A stretch of DNA of 64,000 nt, from positions 248,001 to 312,000 of the forward strand of contig JAJKFH010000102.1 in the NCBI GenBank assembly GCA_023333565.1, read 5' to 3'. The position numbers were made by a program, and so were the translations under genes. A model generated the notes under the pieces. It was not told where the DNA came from and made no database searches. It was given only the letters and a program-made list of their open reading frames with translations. Source of the stretch: Puffinus mauretanicus (lineage: Eukaryota; Chordata; Aves; Procellariiformes; Procellariidae). Positions within the stretch are counted from its first letter, which is position 1. The number at the start of each line of letters is the position of its first letter. Positions 12,586 to 26,455 of the stretch are shown one piece after another.

Positions 12586-15500
12586 GGGAGCCACATTTTT
12601 GAGAATAAGCATCAGAGGACTTTTTTACAAAGAGTTTTCTGAGAAGGCAAGAAACACTTTGCTTTAGTTTTCTGGTCTGAAAATATCAACAGTCTGTTTT
12701 ATTTTGAAAAGGAAGCCATGAGAATGGTCAAGGCATTGCCACCATGCCTGCAGATTTGCAAAAATAAAGGGAAAATGGGCTGCTGTATTTTAGATATAGG
12801 GTGCTTAGACATAATAATGTACTGATAGGTTTTGCGTTTATCAAGAGTCATCACCTTAATTCTGAGTTGAAATGCTAAGTGGAGGAAAACCTATTGTTGT
12901 CATGACTGACCTGAATTTGGCAGGATTCTTTATTGTTTGTGGCTTATATTCTTGAAATTGTTTTCAGCTACTAAAACTACAGCTTCTCTGTAACTGAGCT
13001 CAGAAAATGAAGGTCAAGAACGGGAGAAGAAAAAACTGCTGCGAACACATCTAAAGACAAAAGGTTTAAACCTCTGGCTTGCAGGAAATCCGCCGTCATT
13101 TTGTTTGCAGTGATTAAAGGTGAGCAACTTAGCCCTGTGTGGGATTTCTTGCCTTTGAAACACAGTTAGTTAATTATTACATCTTAATTTATTTTCTACT
13201 CTAGAATAAGCCTTGCTGTGGAAAGCAGAGCATACGAAACACAAGATGGTGCTTTTCAGTGGCAAAGCTTCAACTATGGCATTGTTTTTCATGCTTGCAA
13301 TATTAAACCGCAGTATCCACAAGGGAGGTACCATAATAGCAAAATGCTATTAAAAATGATGGTGTATTTTATAAGAGCTTCCAGTGTCTCTCATAATATT
13401 TGCAGATAATCTCAGTTTGTCAATTTGTCAAGTCATTATTCTCCATCTGGGACATCCAGTGATAACCAAATAAATTCATTTTTATCAACATTAGTGAGCT
13501 CATCACTAACCTGTTGAAAAAACAAAAGGCAAGCATTAAAAGCAGTGTAAAGGCAATATGTTATTCTGTGCACTCAAACCTGCATAACAACTGCTAATTA
13601 AAGTGTTAAGGTCTTCACTTTAGAAAGACAGAAAGGCTATCTGCCTGTGTACACTACTAGCCACACAGGTTTTTTGTGATTTGCTTTCTAGAATTAGTGA
13701 CCAAGGGCTTGCTTTGCCTGGCATGAGACAATTTTACCTAATCAGGTGCATGCATTAAAAGGCAGTGGCTGCAATCAGGTGTTCACTTGTACCAAATACC
13801 TCAAACCAATATGTGCACACGACCTTAGATCCCCAAATAGCAGGCACTTTGCTGTCTCTGGAGAGGAGCGCAGTAAAATTTTAAACCTTTTTTTTCACAG
13901 CCTGGATGTTGGCAGACATGCACACACATCCTTGCCCCACAGACCAAGCAGGAGCCACTTCATCAGTGCAGCAGAAGTTCCTTTAAAAAACAGGTAGAGA
14001 AAGATAGGTGGGAATGAACGAGACCTCTGCACTGTGCCTTAAAACTTTTGAGTACAGTATTGGTTTGGGTGAGGGTGATGTTTAAGCAGCACTTTGCACA
14101 TTACGCATTAGCACTGAGTACCTAAAAGAAGAGACCCAGGCCTTCCATTTGCTTTGCACATCTATTTCATCAGGTTGTGTGTTCATAGCATCTTCTTCCT
14201 GAACTGCAGTATTACAACTGGACACTAGAGAGCTCCTTTTACCAAAGACATGTCAGCAATGCGAGGGCAGGCTCCCTCCAAGCATTCCCCCTTTTCTAGG
14301 GGAATTTTGCTCGTTTTTCATTTTTATTTTAAAAATTAATATTCTCAAGGGAAAGCTATCTTTGCCAGAGCGATGGCTGCAGCCGTAACTCCACATCTCC
14401 TACCCCCAACAAGGCAGAGATTTCACAGGAGTCGTAACTTGGGAACTAATTATACAATTTCAGAGATAGCAAAAAGTAAATCAAATGCTGCCAGCTTGGA
14501 AATTATAATTAAGTTTTCCTCGGAATAACAAACACACTCAATACGTGATTTATTATGACTATTACTGTATTAATAATAGTAATAGTCTATGTCATGTACC
14601 TATACAGAGTACATGTTTTTGTCTAAATTGCCAGATTACAGTCGCAGATGCAGGGTGAATTCTAACTAGCTCTCTGCAGTCACTCTGCTGATAACCTTAA
14701 GCCTTACAACACACAAGCTATTGCTAAACACTACTCTATTAGCAAGCGATATAACAGGATGACGACTGGGTCTACTTTTTTCATTAGCTGTGTTTGACCT
14801 GTTGCCCCCAGTTGCCTTTACCCTATCAATCATTTATTCAAAACCAAAACAAAATCTCCTATGCTGTCACTGTAAGGGCATATGCATTCCTACTTCTCAG
14901 ACACAAGCACCGGCTGCTGCAAGATGCTATAGTGATGTGACATCCTATCATATTCCCCATTAGGGATTTTGCTCTAGGGTTGATTTACAGATAACCGTGT
15001 CCTGAGGTCAGCAGTGGGAGGGCACGGTATTTTCCCTCTTAGGCAAAGTCCTGTCCCACTCCTCTCTCAAAATCCCAAAGTGCAAAAACCGAAGAAGTCC
15101 ATATGTCAACTTCAAAAAGGTGGGGGAAAGCCTTGTTCCGACCTCTCCTGTGCGCTGTAGCAGGGCTTGGCCAGGGCAGAGAAAGAGCTGGCTCTGCTGA
15201 AGCCTGTAACAACAGCTACGACTGAAGCTCTTACCAGAGGACCGGCATGCCGATGCCCACTTTCCTCACTCCCGCCTCTTCCCCCCAGTGTGAACCAGAA
15301 CGCAAGAGGCAGTGAAATCCAGAGCAGAGAGCCTTTGTGCTGTGTGCGGGTCTTCCCCTTCCCCATCCTTGTATGCCCTCAGGGGGAGAAGATGGCCTCC
15401 CAACCAGGAGATGTGTTTGCAGCTCCTGCCTGTATTCCTGCCAAGCTCTTTTGTAGCTTTGGGCACATCTCTCAGCCTTCCTATACCTCTGTTGCTTCAG

Positions 15501-18500
15501 ATTTGTTTGATGATGAAGCTAAGGCTTGCTTTCTTCCACCACTTCTTTGCCTTGTTCCCCTGGGGGGACCAGGAGGCTTTCACTGGGGAGGTGTGAGGGA
15601 CCGCAGCTCTGCGGGCACTTGTAATAGGGGCCAGGCCTGGGTGCTGGTGCCTCTTGAGTGCCAGCGGCAGCTCAGTGTCTGTGCAGCTGGTGGCACAGGG
15701 TGGTCCGGGCGGTTGGAGGATCTCTATTGCAGTTCCTCAGTGACGCTTGCAGCCGGACGGACCAATTCGTTATGAATTAAAATGTTCCCGATCTGATTAG
15801 ATTACTTGCAGGCAGCCTGACAAGGTGAAAATGTTTATCGTTGTCTCTGCCTGGATGTCGAGGAGGGTATTCCGCAGGAGGGAGTCAGAACTGACCAGTT
15901 TTACCTAGAAAGCCAAAGAAGCAGTATTCTGAGTTTTGAGGAAGCTTCTCTTCCAGGACAGCCCGACTGTGTTAATGACTGAAATGAATAGTGAGCTGAA
16001 ATGTGGCATTAACATCTCGTCGCTTAGTTTCCAAAACCAGCACGCAACCATGCTAGCCGAGAGCTGAAGTCTAATGTTTCTTTCTTTGCTCTTTTCAACC
16101 CACAGTCCTCTGAAAAATGTACAGATAGATGTAAAGACAGAGAGGATTTTCAGCGTAGGGCACCTCCAAAGAAGGTCAGGGTGGGAGGGGAGAGGCTGCT
16201 TTTTGATTCATCTGAAATTCTTCTCTCTTCCAAACTGCTGTGTACGAGCCTTGGCTGTGTCGTTACACGGCCCATAGGCTGGCTCCCATACACGCAGAGC
16301 CAGTGCCCCGCATGGCCCTCATCAACTCTCTACCTAAATGACCTTGAGCTACCCGGAGAATCCTCTCCTACCTTTGAGAACAGAGGGCTCATAATGATAG
16401 AAAATGTAACAAAATCCAGCCCTAACTTGCTGAACTGGAGCTAACAAAATGGAAGGGTGTGGTGAAGTGAGGGCTAGCACGTCCCTTGCAAAACCCCATT
16501 TCTCAGAAAATTGTGTTTTATTGTTTCCAGCCCTGGGAGCTCTCATTACACCCTAGCCAAACCTAGCAGGGCCCTGTCATTCATCAGTCAGTTTTATGGC
16601 ATGACAGGAATCTGCAAAGTTAGAAGCCAGTTAAACAAATTAAAAAATTTAATGGGATTCTCTGACTGCGTCTTGCAAAAGAAAAAAGGAAATGCCTTGG
16701 GATATCTTTTCTTCATAGGGAGGATCATATGGGGCCCCAAAAAGCAACAACAGCAAGGTGGCCACTGGAGAGAGAGAAAAGCTTGCAAAATTTTATGAAG
16801 GAAATTAAAATGTAATTCCTGTCAAGTCACCTCTCATGAACCCGTCTTTTCTCATCAACATTTCGGACCATGTGATACCGAGAAAAAATGAAAATGCTAG
16901 CTGTGGCTGTGAACTGCTTTTCCCCCCTAATTTTATTTCGCTTCAACTGTCCAGAGAGCAAATCTTTTGGGAGGTATCCAAGACCTCGGCATCCGAGGAA
17001 CTCTTTGTAGAAACTAAATATAATAGCTCTGCCAATTTAGCTGACAGATGTGGTTATTTCAGTGACAAAGCGCCCTGGGACCTTATAATCCCCTTCTCCA
17101 AAAAAAAAAAAATTCCCCACTATCGCTTTATTCATCTCCCCAAAATATTTTGGTATGTGGTCTTAGGAAAAATGGCTCATTTAATATCATTTTTATAAAC
17201 CGTTATTGAATGGATCGTGATCCAGAGGTTATTCTTTTCATCAAGTTGTCACCCACTGTCAAGTCTGACTAATAAGAGTTTATAGACCAGCAGTGAGTGT
17301 AAGCGGTCTCAGTGACACGAATACAAACGCAGCAGCTCAGCTTACTGCAGCTTAGCATGGATTAATTCCCCATGGCAGATGCCAGCCTCGTGCCAAAAAA
17401 GCCTAACCCCATCTTTATGATTTTTCTCTTCTTCACAATTGTCAATCTAGGTAAATACAGAGATAACTAGAAATAAGCCCAAATTACAAAGTGTGGATCT
17501 CTGCAGCACTTCTCTGAAGTTGGGCTGTGCCTGAGTTTTCCTTCAGGCTCCTCTCCAGTCCTTTCCCTTATAAAACTATTCAGAGCAAGCTTGGTATGTT
17601 TTTACCCTTTTTGTCAACGGGTCTGTTTAAGCAGTAGTGACATAAATGATGTTGACTCTCAGGTAATTAATTTTTTTCTCTCCATCTTTTCCCAAGGAAG
17701 GATTAAGAGTACAGAGGCGTATTGTGGTTTGATAGAGTGGTTTGTTTGCTATTATTATCCTTTTTGTTTATACTGGAGAATGTTGGCCTTTTTGCAATGA
17801 GAAGATGATGATGAGGGTCACAAAAATCCTTGGGTCTTGCGGAGAATCACTCATTATTCTTGAAGCAGCTCCCAGGGAAGCTCTGTCCCAGCATACGTGA
17901 CCTCTAATCTACAAAAGAAAAGGTTGCCTTGTGCCTGAGGAACAGAGCTGTGGCATGAACTCAGTAATAGTTAAGATATGCTGGGCCATGGAGCATTTCT
18001 GAAAGCCTCTAGACAGCCTGCAGGAAAAACTAAGAAGGACCTAGGACGTGGCAGTGAGGTCAAATGAACCTCGAGCCAGGCCCCTGAATTTGATGCGATG
18101 TCCCAGGGACGGAAGCAAAGGGCAGGCGTAATGTGCTGGGACTGGTCTGCTAGAGGTGTCGGAAAACCCTACAGAGAGGTGTTGCTGAGCAGGTTTAGTA
18201 ACAGTGAGCACGCTAGATTTGCTCTCAAACTGTGGCTTGTTTTGATTTCTACACCTTCTGGGCTCCAAATGCTGTCCAGAAAGCTTCCAGGCTCCTATTG
18301 CAGGGATCCTAGGAGTGTTTCAGCTGAACTGCAGATGACTTTTGGCTTTGGGCTGAAGCCATGGGAAATTTTGTAAGCTCCAAACTAGGCAAAGCTCAGT
18401 AATTTGTTTTTTAAATTTTTTAACAATAGAAATTCAAAGGTTACGAGTTCCTGCTGACTGAGAAGAATGCTGGAGTGGATTCAGGCAGGAGAAATCAGCT

Positions 18501-21500
18501 GAAACTCATGAAGGGAGTGTGAGTGGGCATAGGAAAGCAGGAGAGACTCATCCCCTCGGAGAGAGAGACTCTGAAAGGAGGGAGTCCTGTGGTCCCCGTT
18601 AGCAGGAGGAGCTGAAAGTCCTGAGCTCATACGTGTGCACTCATCTTGGGGAGAACTGAGAAAAACCAGGCATATGTCTCCACAGAGCATTTCAGGCAAA
18701 CCAAGAGTTTGCATTCACGTGGATAAAAGGTGTATAAGTATTGTTAGCACATACGGGTCATAACTCTAACATTGCCAGGTTTATAGCCCCCAAACTAATT
18801 TTGCAACACTGCAATAGCAATGTAACAAAGCTCAATGTGAGCTAATATAGGAGAGAAAGGTGATTTTACCCAAAACTAAACAGGATTTGCACATGCTGTC
18901 ACACCCTCTTGTGTTCTTCATCCTGTTCCATCCCTGGATTAGGATTTATTTTTCTCTCCTTACCTGGGTGTTTGATGGCTCTTAGCCTGTTCTTTTCTTC
19001 TTTGCATCACTTCGTTAGGGCTTTGGTTTATAGTCTGTCCTCTGTTTTACTCTGTGTGTAGTCTGTCTTCAGTTTAGGGAGGTCCTGGTAAGCTGCCATA
19101 GATGTGCTGGCATCTTGATGATCCAGGTGCCATCTGCACCTACCATTCTCACGGCACTTCTTCTACTAGTCCTTCTGGTGCTTCCACACCTAGATAATCA
19201 CTTTCATTCAGAATGGTTTTAATATTTGTATTAAAAATTCCTCGGGTATTGCAACATATTTTACCTGTCCACAACAGACTTACAGGAGTGCAGATGAGTG
19301 CTGAAGAGCAAGGATCACTGGGGAGGGCCCAATTTATCTTACCACCAGTTTGAGAGTCACTGAGATGCAAGGTCTATGGAAACAACAGAGAGGGAAAGGG
19401 AGCACTGAAAAGCTACTCCAATCAGTCCCAGCTGCCTCCTTCTCCATCCCGCTTCCTCCTGACACTGCCCTTCTCAATCGGGCTTTCAAGTTGTTTCCTT
19501 TCAGAAACTGTATGGGGGTTTATTGCTTTGATTTTTCACTGGTCTATTAGCTGCCTGTGAATTTCTCAAACACTTTGGGAAAACAGCAGCCAGGACATGG
19601 TGATGTTTGCAGGTGAAAAGCAGACCTGCGTGATAGCTTTCCAGCTAGCGTAGCACTGGTGTCGGCTTAGGTGGTTGTAATTGCGCTTGAAAATTTATTT
19701 TTGCTTTAACACAGCTAGAGCTCCTCCGTACAACTTGGTGTAAGACGACTAGTGAGAAGAAGCAGTGCCCAGAGTGGCTGATTGATGCGTTATTTTATCT
19801 GAAGTGTTTGTTCAACATAAACACTAGAAAGGTAAGCTCTGTAAAATAAAACTGTATCTGCTTGCAAAAATAAAATCCAAAGAAGTCACCTGAAAAAAAA
19901 TACGTCATATTCCTTTCTCAGTAGCTTTTATGGAAACTTTCACTCTCCTCAAATTACAATGACTCTATGTGGCTTACCCTACAATATAGATTTTAATATT
20001 TTTGCTAAAATTTATTCCAGCTGTTGCTAATCATAGAGATATGAATAATATTATTATATAAAGAAAAGTCTTGACTGGACTTGGTGCAGATTTATTCATT
20101 TGTAATTTTTCCATCTTAAACCCAAATATTAAAAAATAGATGAAAGGAAAAAAGTAATTGTAACCACTGGCTTCTCCTTCACCATGATGAAATTGAGCTT
20201 GCTCGGTAATCAGAGAATAAATGTAGAGATTTCCTGATTTTATCCGACTGTCTGATTTTATCAGACCATTTGCAGTGACTGCAATTCAATTGAAACTAGG
20301 GATGCCAGAAGATCTTATATATAAATCAGTTACTTTTCGGAGAGAACTGCTACTGAATTCCAGCTCAAGGATACCCAGAAAATAAAACCAACTGAATCTG
20401 AATAAGGAACAGACTTGGGGTCTTTAATCTCTCTTCTTACTTTGACATATAAACCTCCAACAGACAATTACATTGAGGAACGTACAGCCAACTCCGAAGG
20501 CTGAGTATAGGGTCAAATTAAACTGATTCAGATCAGTCCAAGCTGAAAATGCCTCCTCTGTCTTGCCAAAATCAGATTCTTCTTCCAAATCCAACACCTC
20601 CCTGCAGGAGCAATACGAATCCCTACCACTAAATATTGATCAGAGTGCTGTGCCCAAATCTGTTTCTTATGCTGCATTTGACTCCGGTGCTCTCAGCATC
20701 TCAGCTTCCAACTTTACAGGCACGTGGCAATTTACACGTGTCCTTGCACAGCCTCGTAGGAAGCGTATGGTGTCTGAGTTACTAATGTCCATTTCTCAGG
20801 AAAGTTATGCTTTTAAAATAAGTTCTCTCTAGCAAGATCCCCACTTTAAACAACCTCACACCCATTCTGACCTGCTTGTACTCAGAAACAAGGTTCCAGG
20901 CGGAGCAAAAATGCAGTCTGGGGCTATGCACTGTAAGTGAAAAAAATAGTGGGTCATCTAAGAGTCCCTGATTCGCTCACCCAGAAATGTGACTGTATTG
21001 AGCTGGGTTTTCCCTTTTCAATTTTTGTGGTCCTGAGCCATTAGCTGATTTCCGTGAAGTACATAAAAATTCAGCATAAACTGTCTTGTACTTAATCAGC
21101 ATTACATAGATGAATGTTACAAGTGATAACTCTTATGACTCAAGCCCTATAGGCTGCACTTTTCCCTTGCTCCAATGCCATGAAAAAGATCTTTCAGGCA
21201 AGGGCAAGACTGAGAACTCTCTTTGGCTTTGGGAAAGTTCTGCAGTGCTTCTAGAGAAAGAAAAGTGCAGATCCATGCTCAATAAGGAAAGAAAAATGCT
21301 TTCTCTCCTCCACTCCCCATTCCATCATGAGGGTCCCCAAATCAAGCACACAAAAATGGAAAGTACTAAAGTCCTCAGCTGATGAGTGAGTCCGCTGGAG
21401 TGGAAGACTTCAGCAGCCTATGCCATAGTCTGCCTCTGCTCTGTAGGTGAAGAATCCCATTATTCTCATTACTGGGACTTGTCCCACCTTTGCATTGTCC

Positions 21501-24500
21501 CTGACCTCTAAACTGCGACTACCAAACCCAAGTCACTCCGTACCATCTTCTAGATGCCTCTACCCTGTCAAATCGTGAATGTTCCATCCACTGCGGGGGT
21601 TCAAAGACCCTGTACAATCCTGTCCATAGACTAAGGCTTAACCTGGGTCTCCTCAAGGGCAGAAAATGCATTTGTTGCATGAGCTGAAAAAGAGATTCCC
21701 TCTAATCCAGTAACAACTATGGCAAGCTTTTTCTCAGCTTGAAATCTCTCATTTTACACAAGCATATGAAACAGGTGACAAATGGATCTAAAAATGGGTC
21801 ATGGAGGATTCTGTGTTACTTGCCATCTGTGTCAGGGATGGGGAATGTGCATCCATGGGGATCCATCAAGCAGTGCTTACCATGTGATGTCTTCTTGTTG
21901 ATATAGCTTTGTAAAAACCGAGGGGTTTGAATTTTCAGGGCTAATATTTAGCACACTCTGTGACTGCCACAGGGAGAAGGTTTATTAGGGGGTTGTGGAC
22001 TGAACTTGAAATACTACATCCCTATCGAAAAGGAGAGGTCCTCCTGAGGATGCTGGATTGCTTTGTCTCTTAAGGATCACAGGACCAGGGTACTAAGGGC
22101 AAGAAATTTTCCTCTCCTGCTTGTAGTACTTCTGGCTCTTGGCCATGGTGGAAAGTGAAAGCAAAACCAAAGGAACTTCCACTGGGCTTTGGGAAGAATT
22201 CACCAAAGAGAAGCTTTCTGTAGTCTGCATAGACCTAAAAGCAATTTGGTAACAAGCAAAAAGGATCATAATTAGGATTTTTCCAGCCCAGTCCAGTCCA
22301 GTCTTTCACTGTACCATTGCAGTGCTCCCGGTAACTCCAAAGCTCAAATCCTACTTGACTAAACAGAATGATGCCTGCACTGAACTCCTTGGAGGGGCTC
22401 TGGACCGCATGGATTGCTCTCTGTCTCTCCAAAGCTCTTCCAGCACAGTTGGCGCCCTGGATTAAAGATGCCAAACTCGGTTCCAGGTTTTGCAACACTC
22501 CTTCATTTAAGAAGACAATTTCCTTTAATAGCTGGCAGAACCTGGTGGCTGGCTCATTCTTTAATTTTTTTTTTTTTGCTTTTAACTATATGAACATAAT
22601 CTGTATCAACCAAAGATTATATGCGTGCAGATACAGAGATTCATCCTGGGGCTACTGAAATAAATTGCAAAACCATTCAGTAACTGACTACAAGCAGAAA
22701 TCAATTGTACCAGTTACCAAATGACTTAGTTTAAGTGGAAAATTATTTGTTCAGACAGCAAGAAACTATTTACATGTGCTACTTTTGAAATTTACCTCTA
22801 GCAATGACCATATGGTAATTTAACTTTTAAATTGTATTTACCACATTCTTATACTTTAATCAGTCAATGCAAAGCTAAACTCTTCAGAACTCCATGTTTA
22901 AGCTTGAAATTCAAAACTTTTGCAGTTTCTCTCTGCCTTTGAGCAGTTGCCATCTTCAGATAATAACAGATCAATCAATGCTCAACCCTTTGAAGTGTAA
23001 CAGTTCAAATGTGTCTACTGCCTTGTATAGCCTGCCGTACGTTTTACTCCAGGTGGAGGCTAAACTTTCCTACTTCAGAAGTAACGAGCTCTGCTCAATT
23101 AGCAGAGCAAGTGTTTTTTGAGCATTTCACATAATTAGTTTCAAGGTCTCTAGTTTTAACAGCCATTTGTTAACAATCTTTTTATATAGCTGGCATGAAA
23201 CTTGTGATTCAAATACAAGGAGGTATTCAAATAGCTGCAGTGCTTCAACTGCACACACGATTCCAGAACTCAGCTAGGCTTTTCTGAGAAGCAATTTGGC
23301 TTTACATTTCAGAAGCGATGACATGGCTACTTTAGGTAGAGAAGGAATCAAGGCTTGCAGGAGGAGGAAATACTTCTTATTAGACCAGATATTTTTGGAA
23401 GAGGCAAAGCAGCTTTGGAGCAAACCATCCCATCACTGGATTCTCTTCTTTCTCTCTCTCTTTCCTCTCCCTCTGTGTATATGGCTGCGTATATATGTAC
23501 AGACTTAAGACCCAATGTGTGTTCTCCTGCTCTCTGAATTCTGACTTTTTTCTGTTAGTTTCTTTATAGGTGGTCAGGATTTCTAGTAATACACAACATC
23601 TTGAATTCAGTCTGCGATGGTGACTGCTGCTTGACAAGGTAATGTTTCCCTTTGTGGATCGAAAGGAGAAGACTATGTGCCTGTATTTCAGCAGGTTTTG
23701 CTGTGAAGAACAGGAGGTCTTCCTCCGTGGCTGGCTGGAGCATTGCTTTGTCTCTTTCAGATGTTTGCTTAAGGGAAGAAAGGAAAGATCTGGTCTATCT
23801 TGGAGAAGTGAGAATAGATTTTCTTCTCATAAAAGAAACTTGATAAATCAGTTTATGCACTTTGTGCATAACATTTCGATAAGTGCACAAGAAAACAGAT
23901 GAGAAAATAAATAGGATTTTTCTCCCTTGCAAACTCTAGGTTTCCATGCCAGATGAAAGCCAATGGCCAGTGTTAGTGCTTTCCTAAGGAGAGTGAGGGC
24001 AGAAGGAGTCCTGAATGGGTCAGGCCTGCCATCTCTTTCCTTGCTTTTTGGTGTTGTCAAGCATGGCGGGTTATGAAAGCGAATGGGAAATCATAGATCT
24101 GTATAGGAAGCAATGTTATTTATTCTGTAAAGTACGTCTGTTGTACTATGTGATGTTATGTGGCTGTGTATGTTACTGTCATAAGATATCGACAGCAAAT
24201 CCCTTGATTAGAAAATGGTATTTTATCACCTCTTCATAATTTACCAGTTTAGAACTCTGCATTTTTTGTGAGCTTTATGTGGTGAACTACTTAAGCTCAA
24301 AGGGTGGACAGCGGGACTTGAGACACAGCAGGGACATGTGCCACAGTCCTGGATAATGAATGGAGAGACCTGTCCCCTGCCCCACATCTGGTTGCCTGAT
24401 GGGAGCCCTGGGCCCTGTTTTGTGGCAGGAGTGGGCTATCGGTGGGCTGCCCCCAACCTGTGATGAAGAAGGACAGAAGGCCGAAAGATATCAGTGAGAA

Positions 24501-25925
24501 AGGCTGTGCGGACCCTGGTCCATGCCTGGAGATGAGGTATGGGGGACTTGTTGGGAGGGGCAGCTTGCCCAGTCCCAGCTGGGCTACTGGGTGCGTTGGA
24601 TTTGTTGGGGTCACATAAGCAGTGCTGCTGACCCTCCTTTAGGCTGCCTAGCTCACCCACGTGCGGTACATCTGCCCCAGTGAATAGTTAGACCCTCAGC
24701 TGCACATTTCAGAACTACAGAGGATTGCAGACGTTGTTTGCTAGAGTAATTAGGATTTCAAATATTACCTGGAGTTTACCGTAAGGCAATTTCAACCTTT
24801 AAATTTTACACATTGTTTTTGCTTTCATCAACATCACAGTCCATCCTTCCCTTCATCCCCCCTTCCAGTAACTGTCACCATTTTAATTTATGTCAACAAA
24901 AAGTCCCAATTCCACCTTTTAGGCATGTCTGCAATAGTGACTTTTTTTCCAGAGCCACTGGGAACTCATGAGTTTTGGTACTTCAGTGCCTCTAGATACC
25001 AGGCTGTTTCTCTTTCTGTGCTCAGGCACGGATGTTGCAGTCTACCTTTACATGCCCAAGCTTCAAAACTTTGGTGGAAATGAATACCAACACACCATAA
25101 CGAACAGTCACCCATGCTGGGGAAAGCTCTGGGGGGCCAACTGCCAAAATGTCATCAGCCACTTAAAGGGAAAGGTTGAGTGATGGACTTGCTTCTGGTA
25201 GAGTTTCCTTCTGTCCCGGATATAAACATGCTGTCCTAGTCGGAGTTAACTGTTATTTTTAGCTATGACAAAAGTGCATCTGAAAAGCCTGTTCTGTTGC
25301 ACTTGGAAAATACCAGATCACTCGAAGTGCCAAATATGCTGGGGGAAAAAGCATTCCTGGACCGGACAGTCTGCATCAACTCTTCACGGCTTCCGTTCCT
25401 GTCTTTTTCCCACACACACGCACACACACATGCACGCACAGAACAGCTTGGAACTGCACAGGCTGGTGGTGAACCACCGTCAGTGTATCTTTTTTCAGGA
25501 ACAAATTCAAAGCATGTCCAGTATGGCCATTCATAAGCTTCTTTGCCAAGCGGTGTTATTTCTTTGTTTGGTTATAAGCAGGAGTTTTATTTAAATGGTA
25601 AAAAGCATGAATAGAGTCTTTGTTTTTCTGTTTTCTGAAAAAGCCATGGCCACATACCTTCTATACGTGGCTGAGTAAGTGATCTGAACATGGCCTTTCC
25701 TTAAGTGAAAGTTATTGGGAGTTGTCACTAACACAAGAAAGGTTGCCTATGGGAGGGGACGGACACACTGCAGTCATCAGAATAATGCTTTGGAGAAGGC
25801 AGCTCTCAGGTGATTTTGGAAGAGGGACAGGTGATGGACCAGAGTAGAGAAAACAAGTTCCATGGCACCAAAGTGCCTCCCCCGCCACGGTGGGGGCTGG
25901 CTGGCACAGACGATGCTGCAGCCTG
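12586..25925. other. Upstream intergenic DNA, no gene recognised
   Basis: I found no coding exon here that I recognise. Reading frames of 60-200 codons exist (for example 15167-15775 and 20563-20832), but they open with non-ATG codons and lack recognisable domains. Their compositions look like translated non-coding DNA. The intervals 14290-14780 and 16820-17380 are AT-rich, free of recognised repeats and ORF-poor, which makes them possible conserved non-coding elements. That cannot be shown from one sequence. A (CA)n microsatellite sits at 25411-25440. Confidence 0.55.
25411..25440. repeat. (CA)n microsatellite, interrupted
   Basis: About fifteen CA-type dinucleotides interrupted by CG and TG steps. 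It lies about 1.2 kb upstream of the TMTC1 start codon. Confidence 0.85.
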
Positions 25926-26046
25926 GATGGTGTGTGGACCAGCACTGATGCTGTGGAGCAGTGTGGATACGGTGGAGCAGCATCGATACTGTGGATCAGC
26001 ATGCATGCTGTGGATGCTGTGGAGCAGCGTAGATGCCGTGGAGCCG
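25926..26046 (+). repeat. 19-bp minisatellite just upstream of the TMTC1 CpG island
   Basis: Degenerate tandem copies of a 19-base unit close to GATGCTGTGGAGCAGCATC begin at 25947, 25966, 25985, 26004 (missing its first base match) and 26032. A 9-base partial duplication (GATGCTGTG-like) is inserted at 26013. A more diverged 21-base copy begins at 25926. Spacing is 19 bases apart from that insertion. The array ends where the CpG-rich sequence begins, about 585 bases before the TMTC1 initiator ATG. The repeating Ser/Thr/Ala/Cys peptides on the opposite strand are translation artefacts of the array. Confidence 0.85.
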
Positions 26047-26407
26047 GCTGGGACGTTCCCACTCCCCGGGTGAGCATGGCCCGCGGGGAGGCAGCTCCTC
26101 GCGCGACTGGCCGTGGAGGGGGATGCCCACGGGGGGACGGAGGGGGCCCTGGCACCAGGCGGCAGGGCAGCCTTGCACCCGTCTCCCGCGAGTGACAGGG
26201 GCGACCCGCCGCACCAGGGCTCCGCTCCCAGCCCCGCAGCACACCCCGCCCGCGGGCAGCACGGCCTCGCGTGGGTGCTGCCGTGCCACGCCGTGCCGTG
26301 CGCGTCTCCCTCCTCACCGTTGTGCGGGAGCCACCCCGGGCAGAGCCCACCGCGCCGACGGGCTGAGGTGGCGGCGGGGTGACAGCGCGGCAAGGAGCAT
26401 GCGTGCG

Positions 26408-26455
26408 GGGCGGGGGGGGGAGGAGGAGGAGGAGGAGGAAGAGGAGGAGGAGGGA
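26408..26455 (+). repeat. Purine-only G-run and (GGA)n tract in promoter or 5' UTR
   Basis: A run of G residues is followed by about a dozen GGA/GAA triplets, with no pyrimidine for more than 40 bases. Mirror-type homopurine tracts of this kind can form triplex or G-quadruplex structures, and they are common in GC-rich avian promoters. The tract lies 180-220 bases before the TMTC1 ATG, so it is either core promoter or leader. Confidence 0.85.

Noticed and set aside
15167..15775. A 202-codon open frame upstream of TMTC1
   Set aside because: It opens at a TTG rather than an ATG, matches no family I know, has an antisense open frame over part of it and shows no splice-bordered structure.
20563..20832. 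An 89-codon Ser-rich open frame
   Set aside because: It begins with TTG, has no recognisable domain and sits in AT-rich DNA with no promoter or splice evidence.
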